64,000 nt of DNA from Simiduia agarivorans SA1 = DSM 21679 (GTDB taxonomy: Bacteria > Pseudomonadota > Gammaproteobacteria > Pseudomonadales > Cellvibrionaceae): the NCBI RefSeq assembly GCF_000305785.2, contig NC_018868.3:2896269-2960268 (forward strand). Direction: 5' to 3'. Each line of letters opens with the position of its first letter. Within the stretch, counting starts at the first letter, position 1. Positions 43,093-52,080 of the stretch are shown here, one piece after another. Made by a program: the position numbers and the translations under genes. The notes below the pieces were generated by a model, which was given only the letters and a program-made list of their open reading frames with translations, was not told where the DNA came from and did no database searches.

Positions 43093-43539
43093 ATGAAAGA
43101 ACTTAAGGCTTACATTTCGATAGTTGGCGCAAGTGTCGTTTGTGTAGTATTTGTGTATGTATTCTTTGGGATATATCTACAATATGATGCGCAGAAAAAG
43201 TCGCAGGAGGTAGATGCAAGTATTGATCTCTGGCTAAAGAATAAGCCAGAAAGATACTCATATACTATTCGCGAAGGTTGTATGCTCTACGACTCCTATC
43301 AAGTAATACACCTTGGAAACGAAGTTAAGTATTTTGATCTGCAAAAGAAAGAGTATCCGTTTGACTACATGCAGATAATCGATGTTTTCGAGAGGTTAAA
43401 AAAGGCCAAAAGTGAAGCGAACACTCTTGAAGTGGAATATCACCCATTAGGGTTTCCAAAGAGCATAAAAGTGGACTGGGATTACGAAACATACGATGAT
43501 GAGTGTTTCATCATTGTTGAAGATTTTCAGCAAATATAA
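43093..43539 (+). CDS. Cassette 19: DUF6174-like membrane-anchored protein
   Basis: 148 residues. One N-terminal helix (YISIVGASVVCVVFVYVFFG) anchors a soluble domain with the pattern PERYSYTIREGCMLYDSYQV, YMQIIDVFERLKKAKSEA, VEYHPLGFPKSIKVDWD and DDECFIIVEDF, which resembles DUF6174. The function is unknown. It starts 6 nt after the attC18 core. Confidence 0.65.
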   Translation: MKELKAYISIVGASVVCVVFVYVFFGIYLQYDAQKKSQEVDASIDLWLKNKPERYSYTIREGCMLYDSYQVIHLGNEVKYFDLQKKEYPFDYMQIIDVFERLKKAKSEANTLEVEYHPLGFPKSIKVDWDYETYDDECFIIVEDFQQI

Positions 43540-43619
43540 CAAGTGTATTTTGTACGCCGCTAAATGCGCGGCGGGACGGCTCCGCTGTCGCTCCGCCGCC
43601 CCAAATACAGGCGTTAAGT
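43534..43619 (+). other. attC19 (86 bp)
   Basis: Cores ATATAAC and GTTAAGT. Inner arms as in attC7, differing at a few positions. Confidence 0.94.
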
Positions 43620-43621
43620 GA

Positions 43622-44023
43622 ATGAAGAGAATAAATTTCGAGCCTACGATACTTGGGGTTGCAAATTTCGCAATGTATATAGGGGGCGTTATGGCCTTTT
43701 GGGCAATTGCATTTGCAGGTAGCTGCCCGGCAAAGGGTCGGTGTGGCGCCCCAATTGAGCCGATGCTGGTATTTATAGTGTTGCATTGGTTGGTGGTAGG
43801 GTTTGTTATAAAGAAAAATCTTACAGTTGCAAAATGGATGATGGTGTTTACTGGGGTAGTGCCTTTTTTTTCGATGGGGTTTGTCTATTACTATTCGAGC
43901 GAAGATATGTATCAGTATCTAAATATATATAGCGTATATCTGTTCGTGTTCGGGTTAGTGTATACGGCGTACCTATTTTTTAGCCGTGAAGTAAGAGAAT
44001 ATGAAAGAAATAAAAACACCTAG
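43622..44023 (+). CDS. Cassette 20: four-helix membrane protein
   Basis: 133 residues with four hydrophobic segments (FAMYIGGVMAFWAIAFAG, PMLVFIVLHWLVVGFVI, WMMVFTGVVPFFSMGFVYYY, YSVYLFVFGLVYTAYLFF) and a charged C-terminus. No family recognised. The start codon lies 2 nt after the attC19 core, and the TAG stop is inside the decayed attC20. Confidence 0.68.
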   Translation: MKRINFEPTILGVANFAMYIGGVMAFWAIAFAGSCPAKGRCGAPIEPMLVFIVLHWLVVGFVIKKNLTVAKWMMVFTGVVPFFSMGFVYYYSSEDMYQYLNIYSVYLFVFGLVYTAYLFFSREVREYERNKNT

Positions 44024-44097
44024 CAAGGGTGGCTAATTCGGGGCTATCTCCGCGGTACTCCATACACTCGCCCCTGCCACCTGCATTTTGGTTAAAT
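44018..44097 (+). other. attC20, decayed
   Basis: Aligns over its whole length with attC5, but the 5' core reads ACCTAGC instead of RYYYAAC and the 3' core GCATTTTGGT instead of GCGTTAGGT; several inner bases also differ. A GTTAAAT occurs at 44091. Probably no longer a good recombination site. Confidence 0.75.
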
Positions 44098-44107
44098 CAG
44101 GATTAAA

Positions 44108-44386
44108 GTGAAATGCGCTATCGGGGTTATTTCTGTAGTTATTTTAGTGTCGATATTTTTTCTCGCTAAAGAGTGGGATGAGTGTTCTTTTACTGAAGAA
44201 TATGCAACAGAGATAGTTATTCGGTCTTTGTCAAAGTCGCAGAACTCAAAGAATTTGAGTGATCCGAGTTTCATAGAGGGCGATTGCTCTTATAGCTATT
44301 TGTACAAAGACGAAAATAGCGAAATATCTTATGTTTTTACCAGTTGGGGTGAGGTGCATAAATGGGATTATGTGCGTGATAAATAG
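44108..44386 (+). CDS. Cassette 21: small membrane-anchored or exported protein
   Basis: 92 residues from the GTG at 44108, which has AGGA upstream. One N-terminal helix (IGVISVVILVSIFFLA) and a soluble region with two Cys (DECSFTEEY, GDCSYSYLY). No family recognised. The following 200 bases (44387-44586) hold no gene; a TCATAAC at 44393 and a GTTAGGT core at 44576 may be the ends of a decayed or expanded attC. Confidence 0.6.
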   Translation: MKCAIGVISVVILVSIFFLAKEWDECSFTEEYATEIVIRSLSKSQNSKNLSDPSFIEGDCSYSYLYKDENSEISYVFTSWGEVHKWDYVRDK

Positions 44387-44525
44387 CGCAAGTCATAACA
44401 GTCGGATTGGTATGCCTTACTAAACACCTGCGATAGATTTAGTATTTTAAGATGTAGTCAGATATGATGTCGAAAGAGATAACCTCGAAAGCATTTTTGT
44501 TTCTGCGCTTGAGAAAATATGATTT

Positions 44526-44582
44526 CTCTTAACAATGCAATGGTCCGGTTCGCCACCATAGATTCTGTTTAAGGCGTTAGGT
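44526..44582 (+). other. Possible attC21
   Basis: Ends in a good 3' core, AAGGCGTTAGGT, directly before cassette 22, and has a possible 5' core TCTTAAC 57 bp away. The inner arms pair poorly. An alternative 5' core TCATAAC lies at 44393-44399. Probably a degenerate site. Confidence 0.45.
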
Positions 44583-44586
44583 GGTG

Positions 44587-44913
44587 ATGAAGATTATAAT
44601 TTTTTCAATAGCTCTCTTGATTTCATTGACCTCCTGTACGGCAAATAAACTGAATAAGACAGATTCAGAATGTGTATTTAAGCCGCTTACTCAGGAAGAA
44701 TATTATGAACTTAAGGAACTTGCGTTACTTCCAAGAGAGGTACAGGTTTGTGTCAGCCAATATATAGACGAGCATCGAGAGAAGAGATGTCTTATATGTT
44801 CCAAGAAATCGGGAAGCGATGAGTGCCTTGGTCGAGGGTATACGACATATATGCATGTCGAATACAATGTATGGATTCAGGCATATTCAGAGTGCCAGAA
44901 AATGAAAAACTAA
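44587..44913 (+). CDS. Cassette 22: lipoprotein of unknown function
   Basis: 108 residues from the ATG at 44587 (in-frame GTGs at 44581 and 44584). Lipoprotein signal with lipobox LTSC near residue 17. The mature part has several Cys (SECVF, VQVCVSQY, RCLICSKK, DECLGRG, SECQ). No family recognised. Last gene with a clear cassette-type 5' boundary. Confidence 0.65.
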   Translation: MKIIIFSIALLISLTSCTANKLNKTDSECVFKPLTQEEYYELKELALLPREVQVCVSQYIDEHREKRCLICSKKSGSDECLGRGYTTYMHVEYNVWIQAYSECQKMKN

Positions 44914-44937
44914 CAAACGAGTGTGATTTTGTTAGAG
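44908..44937 (+). other. Minimal attC-like hairpin after cassette 22
   Basis: AACTAAC at the stop codon and GTTAGAG 17 nt later; CTAACAAA pairs with TTTTGTTAG. The outer cores are present but the inner arms are missing, as if the middle of an attC had been deleted. It marks the right end of the array. Confidence 0.5.
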
Positions 44938-44994
44938 CTTTTGGCATGAACAACTTTCGTTTCACTTTATATACATATCAATAGGGAAATTCCG

Positions 44995-45270
44995 ATGTTA
45001 AGAGCGCTGCTGTGCGGGTTGTTGGTCGTGTGGGTTTCGGGCTGTGTTACGGTACCTGTCTCAGAAAAGAAGACCTATACCTGTGAATTGTCTACCGACA
45101 AGAAGGTGTTAAAGGTTATTGACGTGGCTGAGGCGACCAATACCTACTATGACGTTGTTGGCTTGGCGCTGTCGCCCATTCTGGTGCCCACCACTGCTAT
45201 CGTTTCCGGTGCTTATGTCCTGATCAATAATACGTATCACTTGGGCGAAGAAGCCATCAAGTGTGGTTGA
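44995..45270 (+). CDS. Small lipoprotein of unknown function
   Basis: 91 residues with a lipoprotein signal (LLCGLLVVWVSGC, Cys about residue 17). The mature part contains a hydrophobic segment (VVGLALSPILVPTTAIVSGA) and ends KCG. Base composition is closer to the chromosome than to the cassettes, and no attC follows, so it is probably a chromosomal gene flanking the array. The ATG is preceded by a weak AGGGAAA. Confidence 0.65.
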   Translation: MLRALLCGLLVVWVSGCVTVPVSEKKTYTCELSTDKKVLKVIDVAEATNTYYDVVGLALSPILVPTTAIVSGAYVLINNTYHLGEEAIKCG

Positions 45271-45319
45271 TTGGTCTTTCCTGATGCCGTGATCGCCCCG
45301 TTCGATGAGTATCACTCAT

Positions 45320-45350
45320 GTCTGCCGCCGCTATTAGAGTGGCGGCAGAC
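45320..45350. terminator. Hairpin between convergent lipoprotein and TetR genes
   Basis: A 10-bp perfect stem GTCTGCCGCC/GGCGGCAGAC with an 11-nt loop. No long T run follows, so it may be a weak or factor-assisted terminator. Confidence 0.6.
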
Positions 45351-45368
45351 ACCATAAATTAACGTCAC

Positions 45369-45908
45369 TCAGTCGCTCACCTTGCGACAAACCTCAAATA
45401 ATTCCTTCACCAGATCTTCATCATCCAACGCGCGGGCGATGGCCATGCCGCCAATCATCAGCACGCTGGCTTTGATGGCGGCCTGGCGTTTCTCTGGCGT
45501 TTTGGAAAATTGCTCGATAAACCCGCGGAATACATGGGTATACGCGGCCCGCACTTCAGGATCGCGTTGACTGACGTCGGTGGTAAGAAAGGCCAGTGGG
45601 CAGCCCAGGGTTTCGCCGCGGCGGTGAGTTTCGCTCAGGTAGCCGTTAATCATGGACTGGCGGTCGGGGCGCTCAGGCAGGCTATCCAGCAGTGCCTGTT
45701 GTGCCCTGCGGGCAGCATGGGGAATGGCTTCGGCGTATAGCGCGGCTTTGGATTTGAAATGGGCGTAGAAGGCCCCGCGCGTGAGCCCCGCTGCCTCCAT
45801 CACCTGGTTGACGCCCACCTGTTCATAACCGTAGCGGGTAAACAGCCCCGCCGCCGCGTCCAGGATGGCGTTGCGCGTGTCTTGTTTATGAGATGCCGAC
45901 CAGCCCAT
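45369..45908 (-). CDS. TetR-family repressor
   Basis: 179 residues. The N-terminal TetR helix-turn-helix is clear (RNAILDAAAGLFTRYGYEQV, then NQVMEAAGLTRGAFYAHFKS), with a C-terminal ligand-binding region (GCPLAFLTTDVSQRDPEVRA). It probably represses itself and the divergent glutathione S-transferase gene through the palindrome at 45923-45942. The ligand is likely an electrophile or xenobiotic (inference). Confidence 0.93.
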   Translation of the reverse strand: MGWSASHKQDTRNAILDAAAGLFTRYGYEQVGVNQVMEAAGLTRGAFYAHFKSKAALYAEAIPHAARRAQQALLDSLPERPDRQSMINGYLSETHRRGETLGCPLAFLTTDVSQRDPEVRAAYTHVFRGFIEQFSKTPEKRQAAIKASVLMIGGMAIARALDDEDLVKELFEVCRKVSD

Positions 45909-45922
45909 GGTGTGATTCCTGA

Positions 45923-45942
45923 AATATGATGTTGATCATATT
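45923..45942. promoter_or_regulatory. Palindromic operator candidate for the TetR protein
   Basis: Perfect inverted repeat AATATGAT-GTTG-ATCATATT in the 85-bp region between the divergent TetR and GST genes, 15 bases upstream of the tetR start codon. This is the usual place and symmetry for a TetR operator. Confidence 0.8.
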
Positions 45943-45993
45943 GTCATTTTGATTAGGCTGTTTCAACACACCCCGATCAAAGGAGACACAGGG

Positions 45994-46635
45994 ATGACCG
46001 TGCATATTTATGGTCCGCAATTCAGTAATTTTGTTCGCAGCGTGCAGTGGGTCTGTGAGGAGAAAGGCATTGATTACCAGATTGGCTTCGAACTCCAGGA
46101 CAGCCCGGTAGAGTTCAAGGGCGAGCAACACCGGGCCTGGCACCCCTATCTTAAATTACCCGTTCTGGTGCACGAAAACCGCGCGTTAGCGGAAACAGCG
46201 CCGATTTGCCGCTATCTGGACAATGCCTTTGACGGCCCGGCGCTACAGCCAGTAGATGCCTGGGCCCGTGCGGAATGCGATAGCTGGTGCCAGCTGGTGA
46301 GTATTTACATCGATAAGGCCATCGTGCGCGATTACCTGCTCGAGCTGTATTTTCCCAAAACGGACGACGGCAAACCCAGAATGGACGTGGTGATGGCAAA
46401 CCTGCCGGCGGCAAAAGCCGCGCTTGCGGTGTTGGCGCAGCAGCTGGGCAATAAGCCCTACCTCATGGGTGAGCACTTTACTCTGGTTGATGCTATCGCG
46501 GGGCCCATTGTCTGCTACGCCGCGGGGCTGGAAGGTAAAGTTGCGCTGGTAGACGCCGCGTCGCCATTGCGTGCTTACGTTGCGCGTTTGCAGGCGCGTA
46601 AAAGTTCAGCCAAGGTATTGCAAGTCACGGGTTGA
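45994..46635 (+). CDS. Glutathione S-transferase family protein
   Basis: 213 residues. An N-terminal thioredoxin-like domain (VHIYGPQFSNFVRSVQWVCE, LKLPVLV, ALAETAPICRYLD) and a C-terminal all-helical domain (LMGEHFTLVDAIAGPIVCY) follow the GST layout. The Ser near residue 10 is a possible catalytic residue. It would detoxify electrophiles in the cytoplasm. The ATG at 45994 follows AAAGGAGA. Divergent from, and probably controlled by, the TetR gene. Confidence 0.9.
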   Translation: MTVHIYGPQFSNFVRSVQWVCEEKGIDYQIGFELQDSPVEFKGEQHRAWHPYLKLPVLVHENRALAETAPICRYLDNAFDGPALQPVDAWARAECDSWCQLVSIYIDKAIVRDYLLELYFPKTDDGKPRMDVVMANLPAAKAALAVLAQQLGNKPYLMGEHFTLVDAIAGPIVCYAAGLEGKVALVDAASPLRAYVARLQARKSSAKVLQVTG

Positions 46636-46690
46636 TTGACGCCGATCACTCGCCCTAACATAGCGCCTCTTATTCACAGGAAGTGGCGCT

Positions 46691-48382
46691 ATGACCATTA
46701 TTGGCATTGATCTCGGAACCACCAACAGTGCCTGTGCCATCTGGCAGGACGGCGAGGTCAGATTTATTCCCAACCGGCTGGGTGAATTGTTGACCCCCAG
46801 CGTGGTCAGTATTGACGACAAAGCCAAGGTGCTGGTGGGTAAAGCCGCCAAAGAGCGCCTGGTGTTCAAAAGCGCTGACACGGTGGCGGCGTTCAAACGC
46901 ATGATGGGCAGTGATCATCGCGCCCAGTTGGCCGGGCGCACTTTCTCGGCCATCGAGTTATCCACGCTGGTACTCAAATCCCTCAAAGAAGATGCCGAAA
47001 CGTTTTTAGGTGAAGCGGTGACCGATGCGGTGATCAGCGTACCGGCCTACTTTAACGACAACCAGCGCCAGGCCACCAAAACCGCCGCCGAACTCGCCGG
47101 CCTGAAAGTGGAGCGACTGATTAACGAACCCACCGCCGCCGCCATGGCTTATGGCCTGCACGAAAAGAAAGAAGGCACCTTCATGATCCTGGATCTGGGC
47201 GGCGGCACCTTCGATGTATCCATTCTTGAATTTTTTGACGGCGTCATGGAAGTACATGCCAGTGCCGGTGACAATTACCTGGGCGGCGAAGATTTTGTCG
47301 AGGCCATGGTGCAGGCTGTGTTGTCTGAATTCAATGTATCTGACGATGCCCTGACGTCTGTCCAGCGCCAGCAATTGTACGTGTTGATGGAATCGGCCAA
47401 GCGACGGGTGAGTGCCGCGCCCAGTCAGACGCTGACGCTGGATCTGCCCGCGGGTAAGACCGAATGGGAACTGACCGCCCAGTGGTTTGCCGATGTGACC
47501 GCACCGTTGCTGCTGCGCGCGCGCCGGCCCATCGAACAAGCGCTGCACGATGCCAAACTCAAGCCCGCCGACATTGATGAAGTGGTTTTGGTGGGCGGTT
47601 CTACCCGCTTGGGTGTATTCCGTTCGGCCGTCGGTCGGTTATTCGGTCGCCTGCCCGCCTGTCATCTGGACCCGGATACCGTCATCGCCGCGGGCGCTGC
47701 CATTCAGGCGGGACTGAAATCGCGCGATGCGGCGCTGGATGACGTGGTGCTCACCGATGTTTGCCCTTATACCCTGGGCACCGGCGTGCTGAATAGCGAC
47801 AGCCCGGAACAGGGCAGCTATTTTATGCCGATTATTGAGCGCAACAGCGTGGTGCCGGTAAGCATTGTGCGCCGCGTTTACACGGCCCATGATGATCAGG
47901 CCGAAGTGTTGATTGATGTTTATCAGGGCGAAAACCGGTTGGTGAGAAAAAATGTTCACCTGGGCGATTTACGGGTACCAGTGCCCAAAGCGCAAGCCGG
48001 CAAAGAAGCCATCGACATTCGCTACAGCTATGACATGAACGGTTTGCTGGACGTGGATGTGACGGTGGTGTCGAACGGAAAAACTTTTTCAACGCTCATT
48101 GAACACACGCCGGGTCACTTGAGCGAGGCCGATAAGGCGGCCGCGCTGGAAGCCCTGGCCACGCTGAAATTTCATCCGCGCGACGATGAAAAGAATCGCG
48201 TGTTGTTGGAAAAGGGCGAGCGGTTGTACGAATCCTCGTTGGGCGAGCGACGGGAATACATTTCGGCATTGCTGGGCCAGTTTGACCGTGCATTGGATAG
48301 CCAGCAACCGCTGGAAATCAGCAAGGCACGCGCACTGCTGAAACAAAAACTGGAAGAGCTTGAAACGGAAGACTGGCTCTGA
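46691..48382 (+). CDS. hscC: HscC-type Hsp70 chaperone
   Basis: 563 residues, the short Hsp70 form. The ATPase domain has GIDLGTTNSACAIW, VISVPAYFNDNQRQATKTAA, LINEPTAAAMAYGL, ILDLGGGTFDVSIL and VVLVGGSTRLG. The substrate-binding domain is followed by a short C-terminal region without the EEVD-like tail of DnaK. In E. coli HscC works with its own J proteins; here the next gene, overlapping by one base, encodes a J-domain protein, supporting a partner pair. Confidence 0.92.
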   Translation: MTIIGIDLGTTNSACAIWQDGEVRFIPNRLGELLTPSVVSIDDKAKVLVGKAAKERLVFKSADTVAAFKRMMGSDHRAQLAGRTFSAIELSTLVLKSLKEDAETFLGEAVTDAVISVPAYFNDNQRQATKTAAELAGLKVERLINEPTAAAMAYGLHEKKEGTFMILDLGGGTFDVSILEFFDGVMEVHASAGDNYLGGEDFVEAMVQAVLSEFNVSDDALTSVQRQQLYVLMESAKRRVSAAPSQTLTLDLPAGKTEWELTAQWFADVTAPLLLRARRPIEQALHDAKLKPADIDEVVLVGGSTRLGVFRSAVGRLFGRLPACHLDPDTVIAAGAAIQAGLKSRDAALDDVVLTDVCPYTLGTGVLNSDSPEQGSYFMPIIERNSVVPVSIVRRVYTAHDDQAEVLIDVYQGENRLVRKNVHLGDLRVPVPKAQAGKEAIDIRYSYDMNGLLDVDVTVVSNGKTFSTLIEHTPGHLSEADKAAALEALATLKFHPRDDEKNRVLLEKGERLYESSLGERREYISALLGQFDRALDSQQPLEISKARALLKQKLEELETEDWL

Positions 48383-49695
48383 TGAACCCCTGGCAACTAC
48401 TTGAGCTCGAACCCACTGATGATGCCAGGGCGATCAAACGCGCTTATGCTAAAAAGTTAAAGCTCACGCGCCCGGATGATGACCCGAAAGGCTTTCAGGC
48501 GCTGAACGAGGCCTATCAGCGCGCCCTGCAATTGGCTAAGCGCCAGGCGGCAATTCAAACCGCAGATGGGCCCGTAGCCGCGCCGCCAAACGAACCGGCA
48601 ACCGATGCCGGTTCTGCAACAAACGGCGAGGCAAGCCCTGATACGGATGCAAAGGAAAACAACGCATCTGCACCGGTAGGCAATACGGATCCGGAGACAC
48701 CACCGCGCGGCGCTTTAACCGCCAGCGAACGGGCCCAGGCGGATGCGGACCGGCGCGCGGCGGAACGTGACGCCCATGCCCGGGCGGAAGCCGCGGTGGC
48801 CGCAGCGCGGGATCAGGCACTGAACGAAACGCTGCAGGCGGCGTTGGCGTTGGTGCAGGGCCCGCATTGTAACGACCGCAAGCGCTGGTCGTTTGTGGGG
48901 CAATCGCAATGGATTCTCGATCCGCAATACAATCAGCGTTTGAGCCGCGGCTTGATTGCCATGGTGGTCGATCGGCTCGACCCGCTCGACCCGAGCGCGA
49001 AACAGGCCGCCATCAGCGATGATGTTCTGCGCTATCTGAATCAATTGTTCGAATGGTCGGACCAGCCACGCGCTCTCGCCCAACTGCTGTCGGAAAAGCA
49101 ATTTGATCAGTTGAAGCAGCGCTTGTCTGTGTTAAGTGATCAACCGCTCCTGAAAGCGGGTCAATGGCAACAAGGCAAAAAGTTCTCTGTGCGTGGCCAG
49201 GCGGTGCCGCGTTTGCCCGAATATGTGTTGGCCGGTATGTGGGTGCGTTTTTGGGCGCTGGCACTGGACCTTTTTCTGGTGTACATGTTCCTCAGTTTTA
49301 CCTATGTGCCCCTTGCCAGGCACGTGTTCACCGAGATGAGCGCATCGCCCGAATTTTACGCGGTGCTGATGGTGATTCCCGGTTACTTCCTGATGGCGTG
49401 GATTATGGAGTCCGGGCCTTTGCAGGCAACGCCGGCCAAACATTTGCTGAATTTGCGAATCACCAATCGCCGGTTTGAACGCATCGGTTTGTTGCATGGG
49501 GTGGCCCGGAGCCTGGCGTTCTTATTCAATTGTTGTCTTTGGAAGTTGGGTTACTTTATCAACCTGTTTCTCAAAGGCGAGTTGATTCACGATCGGCTCA
49601 GTCGCACCTATGTGATCAATCTCGGCAGAAGTCTGGATGAGCAATTCCTGAACGACTGCCGGGATTCCATGCAAGGCTGGTTCAGGCGGCGCTGA
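48382..49695 (+). CDS. J-domain-like protein with RDD membrane domain
   Basis: 437 residues. The first 55 residues form a J-like domain ([20 protein letters not shown], then [19 protein letters not shown]) in which the HPD signature is replaced by RPD. A low-complexity Ala/Glu-rich linker (about 55-150) follows, then an RDD domain with membrane helices near the C-terminus ([36 protein letters not shown]). It probably recruits HscC to the membrane. Start overlaps the hscC stop (TGATG); the end overlaps the convergent metE by 14 bp. Confidence 0.82.
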   Translation: MNPWQLLELEPTDDARAIKRAYAKKLKLTRPDDDPKGFQALNEAYQRALQLAKRQAAIQTADGPVAAPPNEPATDAGSATNGEASPDTDAKENNASAPVGNTDPETPPRGALTASERAQADADRRAAERDAHARAEAAVAAARDQALNETLQAALALVQGPHCNDRKRWSFVGQSQWILDPQYNQRLSRGLIAMVVDRLDPLDPSAKQAAISDDVLRYLNQLFEWSDQPRALAQLLSEKQFDQLKQRLSVLSDQPLLKAGQWQQGKKFSVRGQAVPRLPEYVLAGMWVRFWALALDLFLVYMFLSFTYVPLARHVFTEMSASPEFYAVLMVIPGYFLMAWIMESGPLQATPAKHLLNLRITNRRFERIGLLHGVARSLAFLFNCCLWKLGYFINLFLKGELIHDRLSRTYVINLGRSLDEQFLNDCRDSMQGWFRRR

Positions 49696-51982
49696 GCGGC
49701 GCCTTCAGCCATTTTTGCCGCAGTGCCTTGGTGGCATTGACCATGATTGCCAGTGCCGCACGGGTCTCATCCCAGGTACGGGTTTTCAAACCACAATCGG
49801 GATTGACCCACAAACGCTGGCGGGGAATTCTGGCGGTGGCTTTTTCAATCAGTGATTCAACCCATGCCTGCGACGGTAAGTTGGGCGAATGGATATCGTA
49901 GACCCCGGGACCTATTTGATTGGGGTAAGCGAAATGTTCAAACGCTGCCAGTAACTCCATGTTCGAGCGCGACGTCTCAATGGTGATCACATCGGCATCC
50001 AGTGCGCTGATGGCTTCGATGATGTCGTTGAATTCCGAATAACACATGTGGGTGTGAATCTGGGTGCTGTCCCCTACTCCGCTGCTGGCAAGCCGGAAGG
50101 CGTGCGCGGCCCAGGCCAGATACGTTGGCCAATCGCTATTGCGCAGCGGCAGACCTTCGCGCAGGGCCGGCTCGTCAATCTGAATGATGCCAATGCCTGC
50201 GGCTTCCAGGTCCTGCACTTCATCGCGGATGGCGAGCGCCAGTTGCTGCGCGGTGTGTTCGCGCGGTTGGTCGTCGCGCACGAAAGACCAGCATAACAGT
50301 GTTATCGGCCCGGTCAGCATGCCTTTCACCGGTTTGTCGCTCAGGCTTTGGGCATAGGTGGCCCATTCAACGGTCATGGGGTGCGGGCGGCTGATGTCGC
50401 CGACAATAATCGGTGGCTTCACGCAACGAGACCCGTAACTTTGCACCCAACCGTGCGCGCTGAAGACATAGCCGTCTAACTGTTCGCCAAAATATTCCAC
50501 CATGTCGTTGCGCTCGGCTTCGCCGTGCACGAGCACATCCAGGCCGAGTTGTTCCTGAATGACGATGGCACGTTTGATTTCTGCGCGCATCAGGCTGTTG
50601 TAGTCGTGTTTGTTCAGTTGCCCGCGCTTGTAAGCGGCACGCGCTTTACGGATTTCCGGTGTTTGCGGAAAGGAGCCTATGGTGGTGGTGGGCAGCAACG
50701 GCAATTGCCAGCGTTGTTGCTGCAAAGGCTCGCGTTCGGAAAACGGCGTGGCGCGCAGGGCGTCGCTGTCTTTGAGTGCGGCCAGACGCTTGCGTAGCGC
50801 CGGGTTGTGGACTCTGGGTGAATCCCGGCGCGCGGTTTGGATGGCGCGTGCGTCAGCGAGTCGAGCTTGGATGTCCGCGTGCCCGGGGCTCAATAAGGCG
50901 TCGCGCAACAGTGTTAGTTCGTCCAGTTTTTGTTGGGCGAAGGCGAGCCAGGGTTTAACGTCGGCCGGCAATGTGGTTTCGCGCTCCACGTCATAGGGCA
51001 GGTGCAGCAAGGAACAGCTGGGCGCCAGCCACAAGCGTTCGCCGAGTTTAGCGTGCAGCGGTTTGAGCGTGGCCAATGCGGCATCCAGATCCGCGCGCCA
51101 GATATTGCGGCCATCGACAATGCCTACTGACAACACTTTATGGGCACTGAGCCGGTCCACCACACGGGTGATTTCCGATGCGCCGCGTACGGCATCGATG
51201 TGCAGGCCGGCCACGGGCAATTGAATGGCGGTGCCAAGATTGTCTTGTAGCGGACCAAAATAACTGGCCAGCAGGGTGTTCAGTCCCTGCACCTGTATCT
51301 GGTGGTAGCTGGGCTCAAAGGCCGCCTGCCAGGGGGCCGGTAAATCGAGCGCGAGGATGGGTTCGTCTATTTGCACCCAGGTGGCGCCGGCGTCTTTCAG
51401 TGCGGCCAACAGCTGGCGGTAAACCGGTAATAGCCGCGGCAGTAAATCCAGTTTGTCCGCGCTGTCGCCCTGGCTGAATTTGCCTAACCACAGGTAACTG
51501 AGTGGCCCGAGAATGACGGGCTTGGGATTAAAACCGGCCGCTTTGGCTTCGGCGGTTCCATCAATGATCTGTCGCCAGGCCAAGCGGAAGCGCTGGTCGG
51601 GTTCGAACTCGGGCACCAGAAAATGGTAGTTGGTATCAAACCATTTGGTCATTTCGCTGGCGGCATGGCAGCAAGCCGCCTGTTGGTCGCGCCCGCGCGC
51701 AACCCGGAACAGCGTATCGAGGTCGGTGTCGCCCTGGCGATGGCGCTCGGGAATCACATCCAGCGTGGCAGACAGGGTCAGCACCTGGTCGTACCAGGCA
51801 AAGTCGCCTACCGGCACAAAATCCAACGCCGCTTGTTGTTGCCAGTGTGTGTGCCGCAGTTGGCGGCCGGTGTGTTCCAATGTGGCCCGGTCGGACTGAC
51901 CGGCCCAGTAGTGCTCGAGCGCAAACTTGAGTTCACGCCCCTGCCCGATACGGGGAAAGCCCAGGTTATGAAGTGTTGGCAT
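49682..51982 (-). CDS. metE: Cobalamin-independent methionine synthase
   Basis: 766 residues, standard size. MetE transfers the methyl group of 5-methyltetrahydropteroyl-triglutamate to homocysteine. It begins [20 protein letters not shown] and has the C-terminal catalytic barrel with [73 protein letters not shown] (zinc ligands His and Cys) and [11 protein letters not shown] (zinc Cys). The ATG at 51982 was chosen; an open extension upstream is not conserved. Divergent from the metR gene. Confidence 0.97.
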   Translation of the reverse strand: MPTLHNLGFPRIGQGRELKFALEHYWAGQSDRATLEHTGRQLRHTHWQQQAALDFVPVGDFAWYDQVLTLSATLDVIPERHRQGDTDLDTLFRVARGRDQQAACCHAASEMTKWFDTNYHFLVPEFEPDQRFRLAWRQIIDGTAEAKAAGFNPKPVILGPLSYLWLGKFSQGDSADKLDLLPRLLPVYRQLLAALKDAGATWVQIDEPILALDLPAPWQAAFEPSYHQIQVQGLNTLLASYFGPLQDNLGTAIQLPVAGLHIDAVRGASEITRVVDRLSAHKVLSVGIVDGRNIWRADLDAALATLKPLHAKLGERLWLAPSCSLLHLPYDVERETTLPADVKPWLAFAQQKLDELTLLRDALLSPGHADIQARLADARAIQTARRDSPRVHNPALRKRLAALKDSDALRATPFSEREPLQQQRWQLPLLPTTTIGSFPQTPEIRKARAAYKRGQLNKHDYNSLMRAEIKRAIVIQEQLGLDVLVHGEAERNDMVEYFGEQLDGYVFSAHGWVQSYGSRCVKPPIIVGDISRPHPMTVEWATYAQSLSDKPVKGMLTGPITLLCWSFVRDDQPREHTAQQLALAIRDEVQDLEAAGIGIIQIDEPALREGLPLRNSDWPTYLAWAAHAFRLASSGVGDSTQIHTHMCYSEFNDIIEAISALDADVITIETSRSNMELLAAFEHFAYPNQIGPGVYDIHSPNLPSQAWVESLIEKATARIPRQRLWVNPDCGLKTRTWDETRAALAIMVNATKALRQKWLKAPLSAA

Positions 51983-52080
51983 GGTGGTATCTCGGTCAAT
52001 GGATGATGGCGGCATTGTTCGAATCCTGATAACTTGAATCAAACTGATTGTTCTTGTTTTAAGTATTAGGAAAATTAATA

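Larger units (their letters stand above)
28626..44937 (+). mobile_element. Integron gene-cassette array without an integrase gene in the window
   Basis: About 16.3 kb of short genes, nearly all on the plus strand. Each is followed within a few bases by an imperfect palindrome that starts RYYYAAC (typically TAACAA overlapping the stop codon) and ends GCGTTRRRY: attC recombination sites. Gene starts lie 2-30 nt after each core. Base composition is clearly more AT-rich than the flanking chromosome. No tyrosine recombinase of the IntI type occurs on either strand. Four IS3-family insertions interrupt it. It is either an integrase-less cluster (CALIN) or a distant arm of a larger integron. Confidence 0.93.

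Noticed and set aside
28959..44097. Regularly spaced palindromic repeats as a CRISPR array
   Set aside because: Repeat units vary in length (57-100 bp), are separated by open reading frames of 250-900 bp, and end in GTTRRRY cores. No cas genes are present. They are attC sites.
28246..45368. An integron integrase or attI within or next to the array
   Set aside because: No long open frame on either strand between the RcnB-like and TetR genes has tyrosine-recombinase motifs; the only recombinase-type genes are the four IS3-family transposases.
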